A stretch of 64,000 nucleotides of DNA from Rugamonas fusca. GTDB taxonomy: Bacteria; Pseudomonadota; Gammaproteobacteria; Burkholderiales; Burkholderiaceae_D. The DNA lies in NCBI RefSeq assembly GCF_014042365.1, contig NZ_JACEZS010000001.1:248001-312000 (forward strand), given 5' to 3'. This document shows positions 36,518 to 44,412 of the stretch, in pieces. Below the pieces are notes generated by a model. That model saw nothing but the letters and a program-made list of their open reading frames with translations, did no database searches and was not told the origin of the DNA. The translations under genes and the position numbers were made by a program. The stretch's first letter is position 1; the number at the start of each line of letters is the position of its first letter.

Positions 36518-38029
36518 TTGAAAAACCTCGTCATAGAAGGACAGAGTCTGGAATGGCTGCTCGTGGCGGCCACCGACCCCATGTTGATCGTGGACCGTGA
36601 GGGCCGCATCGTGCTGGCCAATCCGGCGCTCGAACGCCTGTTCGGGCATACCCAGGACAGCTTGCTGGGGCAGTCGCTGGAAATGCTGGTGCCCCAGCGT
36701 TATCGGGCCCACCACGGCGCCTTGCGGGCCGATTTTTTCAGCGCGCCGCGCCCGCGCGCGATGGGCGCCGGCTCGGAATTGCTGGGCCTGCATGCCGATG
36801 GCCAGGAGTTTCCCGTCGAAGTGAGCCTGTCGCCGCTGCGCACGGCCCAGGACTTGCCGTTGGTGCTGGCCACCATCCACGACATCAGCAGCCGCCGCGC
36901 GGCCGAGATGGCCTTGCAGGAAAGCGAGGCGCGCATGCGCGCCATCTTCGAGACGGCCGTGGACGCCATCATCACCATCGACGAGCGCGGCCGCCTCGAG
37001 CGCCTGAATCCGGCCGCCGAGCGCCTGTTCGGCTACACGGAGGCGGAGGTGGCGGGCCAGAACGTGTCCATCCTGATGCCCGAGCCGCACCGCAGCCAGC
37101 ACGACCATTACCTGGCCAACTACCTGGGCACGGGCGAGAAGAAAATCATCGGCAAGGGCCGCGAGGTGGAGGGCATGCGCAAGGATGGCTCGCTGTTCCC
37201 CATGGACCTGGCCGTGGCCGAGATGCGCCTGGGCGAGCGCCGCATGTTCACCGGCATGGTGCGCGACATCAGCGATCGCAAGCTCAACGAGGAAAAGAAC
37301 CGCCTGCTGCTGCAGGAACTGAGCAGCGCCAACGAGGAGCTGACCAACTTCGCCTACGTCGTGTCGCACGATTTGAAGGCGCCGCTGCGCGGCATCGGCT
37401 CGCTGGCCGACTGGCTGGCCACGGATTACGCCGAGCAGTTCAACGACGAGGGCCGCGAGCACATGCGCCTGCTGATCAACCGCGTGCATCGCATGAGCAG
37501 CCTGATCGACGGCATCTTGCAGTATTCGCGCGTGGGCCGGGTCAAGGAAGCGCTGCTGCCGGTCGATTTGAACCGCTTGCTGGCCGACGTGGTGGACTTG
37601 CTGGCGCCGCCGCCCCACATCCGGGTCACGGTCGCGCCGGACCTGCCCACCATCGTGACGGAGCCGACCCGTATCCAGCAGGTGTTCCACAACCTGATCT
37701 CGAACGCCATCAATTACATGAACAAGGAGCAGGGCGAGGTGGAGGTTGGCGTGAGCGACGCCGGGCGCTACTGGCGCTTCCACGTGCGCGACAACGGTCC
37801 TGGCATCGAGGAACGCCATTTCGAACGCATCTTCCAGCTGTTCCAGACGCTGGCCTCGCGCGACCGCGTCGAGAGCACGGGCGTGGGCCTGGCGCTGGTC
37901 AAGAAGATCGTCGAGATGTACCACGGCCAGGTCGGCCTGGAATCGACCGTGGGCGCCGGCACGACATTCTGGTTCACGCTGCCCAAGACGGGCCAGCGCA
38001 ACGCATTTGACAACAGGAGCCGTACCTAA
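36518..38029 (+). CDS. PAS-PAS sensor histidine kinase with FixL-like haem PAS
   Basis: 503 residues if started at TTG 36518, which has AGGA eight bases upstream; TTG 36458 is a longer alternative. No membrane helices. PAS1 at about 10-125, PAS2 at about 140-255, HisKA with His284 (VVSHDLKAPLRG), HATPase with NLISNAINYM, DNGPGIEE and GVGLAL. PAS2 is strikingly like the oxygen-sensing domain of FixL: FGYTEAEVAGQNVSILMPEPHR and KKIIGKGREVEGMRKDGSLFPM. The haem-ligand His (His195, in HDHYL) and the Arg twenty residues later (Arg215, FixL Arg220) are conserved. Haem binding is an inference from these positions. Two response regulators follow. Confidence 0.92.
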   Translation: MKNLVIEGQSLEWLLVAATDPMLIVDREGRIVLANPALERLFGHTQDSLLGQSLEMLVPQRYRAHHGALRADFFSAPRPRAMGAGSELLGLHADGQEFPVEVSLSPLRTAQDLPLVLATIHDISSRRAAEMALQESEARMRAIFETAVDAIITIDERGRLERLNPAAERLFGYTEAEVAGQNVSILMPEPHRSQHDHYLANYLGTGEKKIIGKGREVEGMRKDGSLFPMDLAVAEMRLGERRMFTGMVRDISDRKLNEEKNRLLLQELSSANEELTNFAYVVSHDLKAPLRGIGSLADWLATDYAEQFNDEGREHMRLLINRVHRMSSLIDGILQYSRVGRVKEALLPVDLNRLLADVVDLLAPPPHIRVTVAPDLPTIVTEPTRIQQVFHNLISNAINYMNKEQGEVEVGVSDAGRYWRFHVRDNGPGIEERHFERIFQLFQTLASRDRVESTGVGLALVKKIVEMYHGQVGLESTVGAGTTFWFTLPKTGQRNAFDNRSRT

Positions 38030-38443
38030 ATGAAAATTAACAACAAGCCGATCTTGCTGGTGGAAGACGACCACGTGGACGTGATGACGATCCTGCGTGC
38101 CCTCAAGGAAATTCATGTCGTCAACCCCGTCGTCAGCATGGAAAACGGCGAGGCGGCGCTCGACTACCTGCGCGATCCAGGCAAGGAGCGGCCCTGCATC
38201 ATCCTGCTGGACTTGAACATGCCCATCATGAACGGCATCGAGTTCCTGCAGATGATCAAGCACGACGCCGACCTCAAGCGTATTCCCGTGATCGTGCTGA
38301 CCACCTCCGAGGAACAGCAGGACAAGGTGCACAGCTTCGACCTGGGCGTGGCCGGCTACATGGCCAAGCCCGTCGATTACCGGCGCTTCGTGGAAATGAT
38401 GCGCTCGATCGACCTGTACTGGACCATCAGTGAAATGCCTTGA
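38030..38443 (+). CDS. Single-domain response regulator
   Basis: 137 residues, ATG immediately after the kinase TAA with AGGAG upstream. Receiver fold only: VEDDHVD, phosphoacceptor Asp61 (LLDLNMPIMNG), Thr91 and Lys113 (MAKPVDY). This is the Rcp1-like type that pairs with PAS/phytochrome kinases and has no output domain, so it probably relays phosphate or acts by protein contact. Fifteen bases separate it from the next gene. Confidence 0.92.
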   Translation: MKINNKPILLVEDDHVDVMTILRALKEIHVVNPVVSMENGEAALDYLRDPGKERPCIILLDLNMPIMNGIEFLQMIKHDADLKRIPVIVLTTSEEQQDKVHSFDLGVAGYMAKPVDYRRFVEMMRSIDLYWTISEMP

Positions 38444-38458
38444 CGGCGCGGGGCAGCC

Positions 38459-39940
38459 ATGAACCGACCACGGGTAAAGGTGTTGATCGTCGAGGATGAC
38501 TTGGTCGACCGCATGGCATGCCGGCGTGCGTTCGCGGCCGACCCCGACAGCAATTTCGAGCTGATCGAGGCCGACAGTGGCCAGCAAGGCTTGCTGCAGG
38601 CGCGCAGCGCGGCGCCCGACTGCATCCTGCTCGATTACCACCTGCCCGACGTGACGGGCCTGGAATTCCTGGCCCGCCTGAGCGTGGACGGGGGCGGCGC
38701 CGCCATCCCCGTCATGATGCTGACCGGCGCCGACAGCGCCACCGTGGCGGCCGAAGCGATGCGCCGCGGGGCGCGCGACTACCTGGTCAAGGACGTGGAC
38801 GGGCGCTACCTGGACATGCTGCCCACGGCCATCCACCGCATGCTGCGCGAGCAGCGCCTGCTGGTGGACAAGCGCCAGGTCGAAGCCAAGTTCCGCACCC
38901 TGGTCGAGCAGATCCAGGCCATCACCTACATCGCGGCGCTGGACGCACCCCAGACGCTGCTCTACATCAGCCCCCAGATCCAGACGCTGGGCTTCACCCC
39001 GGCCGAGTGGCTGTCCGATCCCAAGCTGCATGCGTCGCGCATGCATCCGGCCGAGCGCGGCTGGGTGCAGGCGGCCATCGAGGAAAGCCGCATGGCCGGC
39101 GCCGCCATGCGGCTCGAATACCGGCTCATGGCCCGCAATGGCGACGCATTGTGGTTCCGCGACCAGGCCGAAGTGGTGCGCGACGAGGCCGGCGAACCCC
39201 TGTTCATGCAGGGCATCCTGGTCGACATCACCCAGAACAAGCTGGCCGAGCAAGCCTTGCAGCAGTCGCAGGACGAACTGCGCCGGCTGGCCGCGCACCA
39301 GGAAAACATCAAGGAACACGAGCGCAAGCGCATCGCCCAGGAAATCCACGACGAGCTCGGTGGCTTGCTGACGGGCATCAAGGCCTATATTTCCGTCGCC
39401 ATGGAGCGCGCGGCGGCGGCCGGCAGCCCGGCCGAACCGCTGCTGGCCGACGCGTCCGCGCTGGCCCAGGACGCGATCCAGACCGTGCGCCGCGTGATCA
39501 CGGACTTGCGCCCCAGCGTGCTGGACCAGCTGGGCGTGTGGGCCGCGCTCGAATGGTACGCGGGCCAGATCGAACAGCGCTCCGGCCTGCACTGCATCAG
39601 CCACGTGACGCCGGCCGCCGCCGCGCTGGAGCTGGGTCCGGAACGCAGCACCATGCTGTTTCGCATCGTGCAGGAAGCGTTGACCAACGTGGTGCGCCAC
39701 GCCGAAGCGAGCACGGTGCAACTGGACGTCGACTTGCAGGATGATATCCTTCAGCTCAGCATCATCGACGACGGCAAGGGCATCGACACGGAGCGCCTGC
39801 TCAACCGCGAGTCCTGGGGCATCCTGGGCATGCATGAGCGCAGCCGGCATTTTGCCGGAGAATTGAAAATTACCGGCAAGCCGGGGCAGGGCACCACGCT
39901 GCTGCTGCGCTTGCCGTTGGAGGGCAGCAATGAGCAGTAA
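38459..39940 (+). CDS. Receiver-PAS-histidine kinase (NarL-type HisKA_3)
   Basis: 493 residues: receiver (1-130; Asp59 in LLDYHLPD, Lys111), PAS with PAC (about 145-275, FRDQAEVVRDEAGEPLFMQGILVDIT), short coiled-coil, then a NarX/DegS-type kinase with His297 in ERKRIAQEIHDELGG and an ATPase domain ending HFAGELKITGKPGQGTTLLLRLPL. A receiver at the N-terminus means it can be a target of the upstream haem kinase, making a phosphorelay. Its last 11 bases overlap the LuxR regulator gene. Confidence 0.92.
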   Translation: MNRPRVKVLIVEDDLVDRMACRRAFAADPDSNFELIEADSGQQGLLQARSAAPDCILLDYHLPDVTGLEFLARLSVDGGGAAIPVMMLTGADSATVAAEAMRRGARDYLVKDVDGRYLDMLPTAIHRMLREQRLLVDKRQVEAKFRTLVEQIQAITYIAALDAPQTLLYISPQIQTLGFTPAEWLSDPKLHASRMHPAERGWVQAAIEESRMAGAAMRLEYRLMARNGDALWFRDQAEVVRDEAGEPLFMQGILVDITQNKLAEQALQQSQDELRRLAAHQENIKEHERKRIAQEIHDELGGLLTGIKAYISVAMERAAAAGSPAEPLLADASALAQDAIQTVRRVITDLRPSVLDQLGVWAALEWYAGQIEQRSGLHCISHVTPAAAALELGPERSTMLFRIVQEALTNVVRHAEASTVQLDVDLQDDILQLSIIDDGKGIDTERLLNRESWGILGMHERSRHFAGELKITGKPGQGTTLLLRLPLEGSNEQ

Positions 39941-40571
39941 GCAAATCCGGGTGTTGCTGGTGGACGATCACGCGATCGCCCGCAACGGCGTACGCCTGAT
40001 GCTGGGCACGGCCGACGACATCGAAGTCACGGGCGAGGCCAGCAACGCGCAGGAAGCGCTGCAACTGGTGCAGCAGCAGGAATTCGACGTGGCCTTGTGC
40101 GACATCACGATGCCCGGCAAGAACGGACTGGACTTGCTCAAGCAGTTGCGGGCCGACCGGCCCCGGCTGGCGGTATTGATGCTGAGCACGTATTCGGAGG
40201 AGATCTACGCCGTGCGCGCCCTGAAGCTGGGCGCCTCGGGCTACCTGACCAAGGACGCGCCCACCACGGTGCTGGTGACGGCCGTGCGCAAGGCGGCCGC
40301 CGGCGGCAAGCACGTCAGCCCGGCCCTGCTGGAAAAGCTGGCGACATTGATCGGCGGCGGGGGCGGTATGGCCAACCACGAAGCGCTGTCGAACCGCGAA
40401 CTGGAAGTGTTCAAGCTGATCGCGGCCGGCGAATCGCTGGTGCGCATCGGTGAAATACTGCACCTGAGCCCCAACACGGTCACCACCTACCGCACCCGCA
40501 TCCTCGACAAGATGGGCTGCGCCAGCAACGCCGAGCTGACCCGCTACGCACTGGAAAACGGCATCATTTGA
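39930..40571 (+). CDS. NarL/LuxR-type response regulator
   Basis: 213 residues. Receiver with VDDH, Asp58 (ALCDITMPGKNG), Thr/Ser at 87-88 and Lys108 (GYLTKDAPTTVL); LuxR-type HTH at about 145-207 (LSNRELEVFKLIAAGESLVRIGEILHLSPNTVTTYRTRIL). The start overlaps the preceding kinase gene, so this pair is the likely DosS/DosR-like output. Possible target sites are the paired 13-base repeats just downstream at 40604-40641. Confidence 0.94.
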   Translation: MSSKQIRVLLVDDHAIARNGVRLMLGTADDIEVTGEASNAQEALQLVQQQEFDVALCDITMPGKNGLDLLKQLRADRPRLAVLMLSTYSEEIYAVRALKLGASGYLTKDAPTTVLVTAVRKAAAGGKHVSPALLEKLATLIGGGGGMANHEALSNRELEVFKLIAAGESLVRIGEILHLSPNTVTTYRTRILDKMGCASNAELTRYALENGII

Positions 40572-40603
40572 GGCCCAGTGCCGCTTGCGGCCTCTTGTCA
40601 CGG

Positions 40604-40641
40604 ATCCCCTACACGATTTCATCCGCAAATCCCCTACACGA
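40604..40641. repeat. Direct repeat ATCCCCTACACGA, two copies
   Basis: ATCCCCTACACGA at 40604-40616 and 40629-40641, 25 bases start to start, between the NarL-type regulator and the third fnr-like gene. Possible operator for a local regulator; no family motif fits exactly. Confidence 0.5.
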
Positions 40642-40757
40642 CACGGTGGCCTTGCCCGATAACGGAAAAGCCGCCTGTCGTTGATACTTGTCGTATGCAC
40701 AAATCACGACCCGTCCAGCGACCAAGGACGGGCGACATACGAACAGGGAGCTTTGCC

Positions 40758-41585
40758 ATGACATCCACCATCTTCTCGATCGCCCCTTCGAGCGCGCAAA
40801 CGGCCCCCAGCCAGAACAAATGCGCCGTCTGCAGTTTCAAGAAGCTGTGTCTGCCTGTCGGCCTGGATGACAACGCCGTCTCGCGCCTGGACAAGATCAT
40901 CGGCCGCCGCCGCCGCATCGCGCGCGACGAACACCTGTACCGCATGGACCAGCCGTTCAACAGCCTGTACGCGGTGCGCTTCGGCCACTTCAAGACGGCC
41001 CAGGTCAATTTGCGCGGCGAGCAGCAGATCACGGGCTTCCAGATGGCCGGCGACCTGCTGGGCATGGATGCCATCGGCGCCGGCCGCCATGCCTGCAGCG
41101 CCGTCGCGCTCGAGGACGCGGAAGTGTGCGAAATCCCGTTCGCCCGCCTGCAGGAACTGTTTGGCGAAATGCCCCAGCTGCTGCAGCACTTCCACCGCAT
41201 CATGAGTCAGGAGATCACGCGCGAACAGAATGTGATGCTGCTGTTGGGCAATATGCGGGCCGAGCAGCGCTTTGCCGTGTTCTTGCTCAATTTGTCGGCA
41301 CGCTACCAGGCGCGCGGCTATTCGCCGTCCAGCTTCCAGCTGCGCATGTCGCGCGAGGACATGGGTGACTACCTGAGCCTGACGATCGAGAGCGTGAGCC
41401 GGTTGCTGTCGCGTTTTCGCAAGCAGGGCTGGATCAGCATCGACAACCGCGACCTGACCATCCTCGACCGCGCCGCGCTGGAGGCGTTGTCGACGGGCGC
41501 GGCGCTGGAAGTGGCCGAGCAAAAGGCGGCCCGCGCCGAGGAAGCCATGCGCGGCAAGTCCCGCATGACCCTGTGCGCCGCCTGA
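40758..41585 (+). CDS. FNR-type Crp family regulator
   Basis: 275 residues from ATG 40758 (GGGAG upstream; earlier in-frame starts have no ribosome site). Cys22, Cys25, Cys31 (KCAVCSFKKLCLP, very close to FNR HCQDCSISQLCIP) and Cys124 form the [4Fe-4S] ligand set. HTH LTIESVSRL has the intact Glu-x-x-Ser-Arg motif. C-terminal extension of about 30 residues is Ala/Glu-rich. Third FNR-like gene in 10 kb; most similar in layout to the one at 31927. An Hsp20 gene follows after 155 bases. Confidence 0.94.
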   Translation: MTSTIFSIAPSSAQTAPSQNKCAVCSFKKLCLPVGLDDNAVSRLDKIIGRRRRIARDEHLYRMDQPFNSLYAVRFGHFKTAQVNLRGEQQITGFQMAGDLLGMDAIGAGRHACSAVALEDAEVCEIPFARLQELFGEMPQLLQHFHRIMSQEITREQNVMLLLGNMRAEQRFAVFLLNLSARYQARGYSPSSFQLRMSREDMGDYLSLTIESVSRLLSRFRKQGWISIDNRDLTILDRAALEALSTGAALEVAEQKAARAEEAMRGKSRMTLCAA

Positions 41586-41617
41586 ATAGGCGCAGTGTTA
41601 TCGTATTGTTTAACTTC

Positions 41618-41631
41618 TTGATGTAGGTCAC
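41618..41631 (+). promoter_or_regulatory. Weak FNR-like site before hsp20
   Basis: TTGATGTAGGTCAC matches eight of ten consensus positions, 110 bases before the Hsp20 start. TACAGT at 41664-41669 is a weak -10 candidate. Confidence 0.4.
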
Positions 41632-41740
41632 AAGCCCCGGCTGACATGGCCAGCGCGGCCAATTACAGTGGGGTAACAGGGATGCGGTTGCCGGCGCGTC
41701 CCGGCACTTCGATCCGGCATACATTGCATGGGAGTTGAAA

Positions 41741-42190
41741 ATGGCTAACCAACTGCGACACTTCGACCCGTTTGGCGACTTGGCTCGTATGGAACCGCTG
41801 CGCAGCGTGGAGGACTTCTTCCGCGACTTCGGTGTCAAGCGCGCGATGCGCGACCTGCAGAGCGATGCGTTGATCAAGCTGGACGTGACGGAAAGCGACC
41901 AGGCTTACAGCGTCAAGGCGGAAATGCCGGGGCTGAAGAAGGAAGACATCAAGGTCGATGTCGACGGCAACCGCGTCTCGATTTCGGCCGAAACCAAGCG
42001 CGAAACCGAGGAGAAGAAGGGTGAAACCGTGGTGCGCAGCGAGCGCTACTATGGCCAGCAATACCGCAGCTTCTCGCTCGAGCACGACATCGACGACAGC
42101 CAGGTGGTCGCCAAATACCAGGATGGCGTGCTGGAACTGACGCTGCCCAAGCGTGCCAACGGCAGCGCCAAGAAGATCGTCGTCAACTGA
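41741..42190 (+). CDS. Hsp20/alpha-crystallin small heat shock protein
   Basis: 149 residues from ATG 41741, GGGAG seven bases upstream. Alpha-crystallin domain at about 42-140: KLDVTESDQAYSVKAEMPGLKKEDIKVDVDGNRVSISAE, YGQQYRSFSLEHDID, AKYQDGVLELTLPK with the usual GVLxLTLPK signature and C-terminal IVV anchor. ATP-independent holdase chaperone. It follows the third fnr gene. HspX of the DosR regulon is the functional parallel. A run of GCC triplets follows the stop. Confidence 0.94.
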   Translation: MANQLRHFDPFGDLARMEPLRSVEDFFRDFGVKRAMRDLQSDALIKLDVTESDQAYSVKAEMPGLKKEDIKVDVDGNRVSISAETKRETEEKKGETVVRSERYYGQQYRSFSLEHDIDDSQVVAKYQDGVLELTLPKRANGSAKKIVVN

Positions 42191-42292
42191 CGCCGCCGCC
42201 GCCGCCGCCGCGTCCCGTCCGCCGCGCGCCATGCGCGTGGCCTGGCACGGGGCGGCACCGGCCAGCGTCTTTTGATCGCTGAGCGTTGACAC

Positions 42293-42309
42293 ATGGCGCC
42301 TGGCGCCAT
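42293..42309. repeat. Palindrome ATGGCGCC-T-GGCGCCAT
   Basis: Perfect 8-bp arms around T42301, located 49 bases before the Usp start. Could be an operator or RNA hairpin. Confidence 0.45.
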
Positions 42310-42314
42310 GACCG

Positions 42315-42348
42315 CAGTTACCGAAGTTACCGAAGTTACCCTTACCGA
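42315..42348 (+). repeat. Tandem 9-base repeat before usp
   Basis: GTTACCGAA is repeated twice and then partly twice more (GTTACC, TTACCGA) between about 42317 and 42348. It replaces a recognisable ribosome site upstream of ATG 42358 and may vary in copy number by slippage. Confidence 0.5.
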
Positions 42349-42357
42349 GACCACATC

Positions 42358-42795
42358 ATGTTCAAGCACATCCTGTTGCCCACCGACGGTTCCTCCATCG
42401 CCTCCGCCATGATCAAGAAGACGATGGCATTCGCCAAGGAGTCGGGCGCGAAGGTCACCGGCATCCACGTCGTCGCCGATTACCATATCTTCACCTACCA
42501 GCCCGAAATGCTGGCCGACACCCGTGAGCAGTATGCGCGTGACAGCGCCGCCCATGCGCGGGTGTTCCTGGACGAGATCGAGAATGCCGCCAAGGAGCTG
42601 GGCGTGCCCTGCGAGACCAAGCTGGTCACGGACGAACAGCCTTACGAAGCCATCTGCAAGGCCGCCACGGATGCCGGCTGCGACGTGATCTGCATGTCGT
42701 CCCACGGCCGGCGCGGCGTGAAAGGCCTGCTGCTGGGCAGCGAGACGCAAAAAGTGCTCACCCACGCGACGGTGCCGGTACTTGTGTTCCGCTGA
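42358..42795 (+). CDS. Universal stress protein (UspA family)
   Basis: 145 residues from ATG 42358. FKHILLPTDGSSIASAM, VTDEQPYEAICKAATDAGCDVICMSSHGRRG, LLLGSETQKVL and PVPVLVFR are typical. It lacks a clear Shine-Dalgarno sequence; an earlier in-frame ATG at 42286 would translate the tandem repeat as Arg-Ser-Tyr units and is judged less likely. The alcohol dehydrogenase gene begins five bases after its stop, so it probably leads that long operon. Confidence 0.9.
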   Translation: MFKHILLPTDGSSIASAMIKKTMAFAKESGAKVTGIHVVADYHIFTYQPEMLADTREQYARDSAAHARVFLDEIENAAKELGVPCETKLVTDEQPYEAICKAATDAGCDVICMSSHGRRGVKGLLLGSETQKVLTHATVPVLVFR

Positions 42796-42799
42796 TGCC

Positions 42800-43813
42800 A
42801 TGAACGGGCTGGAGACAGCGCCAGCGACCATGCTGGCCATGTTGCTGGACCAGCCCGGCACGGCGCTGCGGGCGGCTCAGGTGCCCGTCCCCCAGCCCGG
42901 CCCGTGGCAAGTGCTGGTGAGGGTGAGCGCGTGCGGCGTGTGCCGCACCGACCTGCACATCGTCGACGGCGAACTGCCGCCGCACCACCGTCCCCTGATC
43001 CCCGGCCACGAAGTGGTCGGCCGTGTGGTAGCCCGTGGCCGGGAAGTGCATGACTATGCGCTGGGCGAACGGGTGGGCGTGGCGTGGCTGGGCGCCAGCT
43101 GCGGCAGCTGCCCGTATTGCGCCCACCACACGGAAAACCTGTGCGGCGAGGCCCGCTTCACCGGTTACGACCTCGATGGCGGCTACGCCCAGTACATGGT
43201 GGCCGACGCCCGCTACATCTTTCGCCTGCCCAGCCGCTACGACGACGTGGCAGTGGCGCCGCTGCTGTGCGCCGGCCTGATCGGCTACCGGGCCTACGCG
43301 CTGGCCGGCGACGCCCAGCGCATCGGCCTGTACGGTTTTGGCGCCGCCGCCCACTTGCTGGCGCAGTTGGCCAGCCAGCAGGGCCGCCAGGTGTATGCCT
43401 TCACCCGGCCCGGCGATGAACGCAGCCAGGGCTTCGCGCGCGCGCTGGGCGCCGTGTGGGCCGGCCCCTCGGACCAGCCGCCGCCCGCGGAACTCGACGC
43501 GGCGCTGCTGTTCGCCCCCGATGGCGCGCTGGTGCCGCTGGCGCTGCGCGCCGTGCGCCGCGGTGGCACCGTGGTGTGCGCCGGCATCCACATGAGCGAT
43601 ATCCCGTCCTTCCCCTACAGCCTGCTGTGGGGTGAGCGCACCCTCCGTTCCGTGGCCAACCTGACCCGCGCCGACGGCCAACAATTCTTCGCGCTGGCCC
43701 AGCAATACCAGCTGAACGCCAGCACCACCGTGTTCCCCCTGCGCGAAGCCAATACGGCGCTGGCGGCCTTGCGCGCCGGCGCCTTCGACGGCGCGGCCGT
43801 GCTCGTGCCATGA
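42800..43813 (+). CDS. Zinc-dependent alcohol dehydrogenase
   Basis: 337 residues from ATG 42800. Medium-chain dehydrogenase: catalytic zinc ligands in ACGVCRTDLHI and PGHEVVGRV, structural zinc cysteines in GASCGSCPYCAHHTENLC, nucleotide-binding loop GLYGFGAAAH (the usual GxGxxG is changed to GFGAAA). It belongs to the AdhP-like group that reduces aldehydes to alcohols. Fermentative NAD+ regeneration in low oxygen would suit the neighbours. Stop overlaps the next gene (ATGA). Confidence 0.92.
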   Translation: MNGLETAPATMLAMLLDQPGTALRAAQVPVPQPGPWQVLVRVSACGVCRTDLHIVDGELPPHHRPLIPGHEVVGRVVARGREVHDYALGERVGVAWLGASCGSCPYCAHHTENLCGEARFTGYDLDGGYAQYMVADARYIFRLPSRYDDVAVAPLLCAGLIGYRAYALAGDAQRIGLYGFGAAAHLLAQLASQQGRQVYAFTRPGDERSQGFARALGAVWAGPSDQPPPAELDAALLFAPDGALVPLALRAVRRGGTVVCAGIHMSDIPSFPYSLLWGERTLRSVANLTRADGQQFFALAQQYQLNASTTVFPLREANTALAALRAGAFDGAAVLVP

Positions 43814-44412
43814 ATCCGCGCATAGAGGAGCTGCTCGAGCGCATCCGCCAGATCGAGGAGGAACTGGAGCTGGAGGTGCAGCGCCGGCGCCAGGAATTGC
43901 ATGCCGATTTCTCGAAGCGGCGCGTGATGTTCGCGCGCGAGGTGGTGGAGCAGCAGCGCCGCTTCAAGACCGGATTGCTGACCTATGTGCTGCACGCGGA
44001 GTGGCGGCACATGCTGTCGGCCCCGTTCATCTATGCCGTGTTCGTGCCGCTGGCGTTGCTGGACTTGTTCGTCTCCCTGTACCAGCTGGTATGCTTTCCC
44101 TTGTACCGGATTCCCAGGGTGCGGCGCCGTGACTATTTCGTGTACGACCGCGCGCACCTGGCGTACCTGAACGCGCTGGAGCGTTTCAACTGCCGTTACT
44201 GCGCCTATGCCACCGGCCTGATCGGCTACTGCCGCGAAGTGATAGGGCGCACGGAACAGTACTGGTGCCCCATCAAGCACGCGCGCCGGGTGCTGCACGC
44301 ACACGACTATTATCATGGCTTTGTAGACTTCGGCAATGCCGCCACCTACCGGGCGGAACTGGCCAAATTGCGGGAGGAACTGGAACGCCTGCAGAACGAG
44401 GAGTCGCCATGA
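43810..44412 (+). CDS. Unknown membrane protein with Cys cluster
   Basis: 200 residues. A charged coiled-coil (1-50, EELLERIRQIEEELELEVQRRR pattern) leads to a membrane hairpin at about 68-100 (LSAPFIYAVFVPLALLDLFVSLYQLVCFPLY), then a cytosolic-looking segment with Cys in NCRYCAY, GYCREV and YWCPIKHARR and several His, and a final coiled coil. Four cysteines and nearby histidines could hold a metal. I do not recognise the function. Both ends overlap neighbours by ATGA, so it is produced stoichiometrically with the dehydrogenase and the NodT protein. Confidence 0.85.
   Translation: MNPRIEELLERIRQIEEELELEVQRRRQELHADFSKRRVMFAREVVEQQRRFKTGLLTYVLHAEWRHMLSAPFIYAVFVPLALLDLFVSLYQLVCFPLYRIPRVRRRDYFVYDRAHLAYLNALERFNCRYCAYATGLIGYCREVIGRTEQYWCPIKHARRVLHAHDYYHGFVDFGNAATYRAELAKLREELERLQNEESP

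Noticed and set aside
36401..39850. 1149-codon minus-strand frame opposite the kinase operon
   Set aside because: Same shadow effect; both kinases and the regulator have all motifs on the plus strand.
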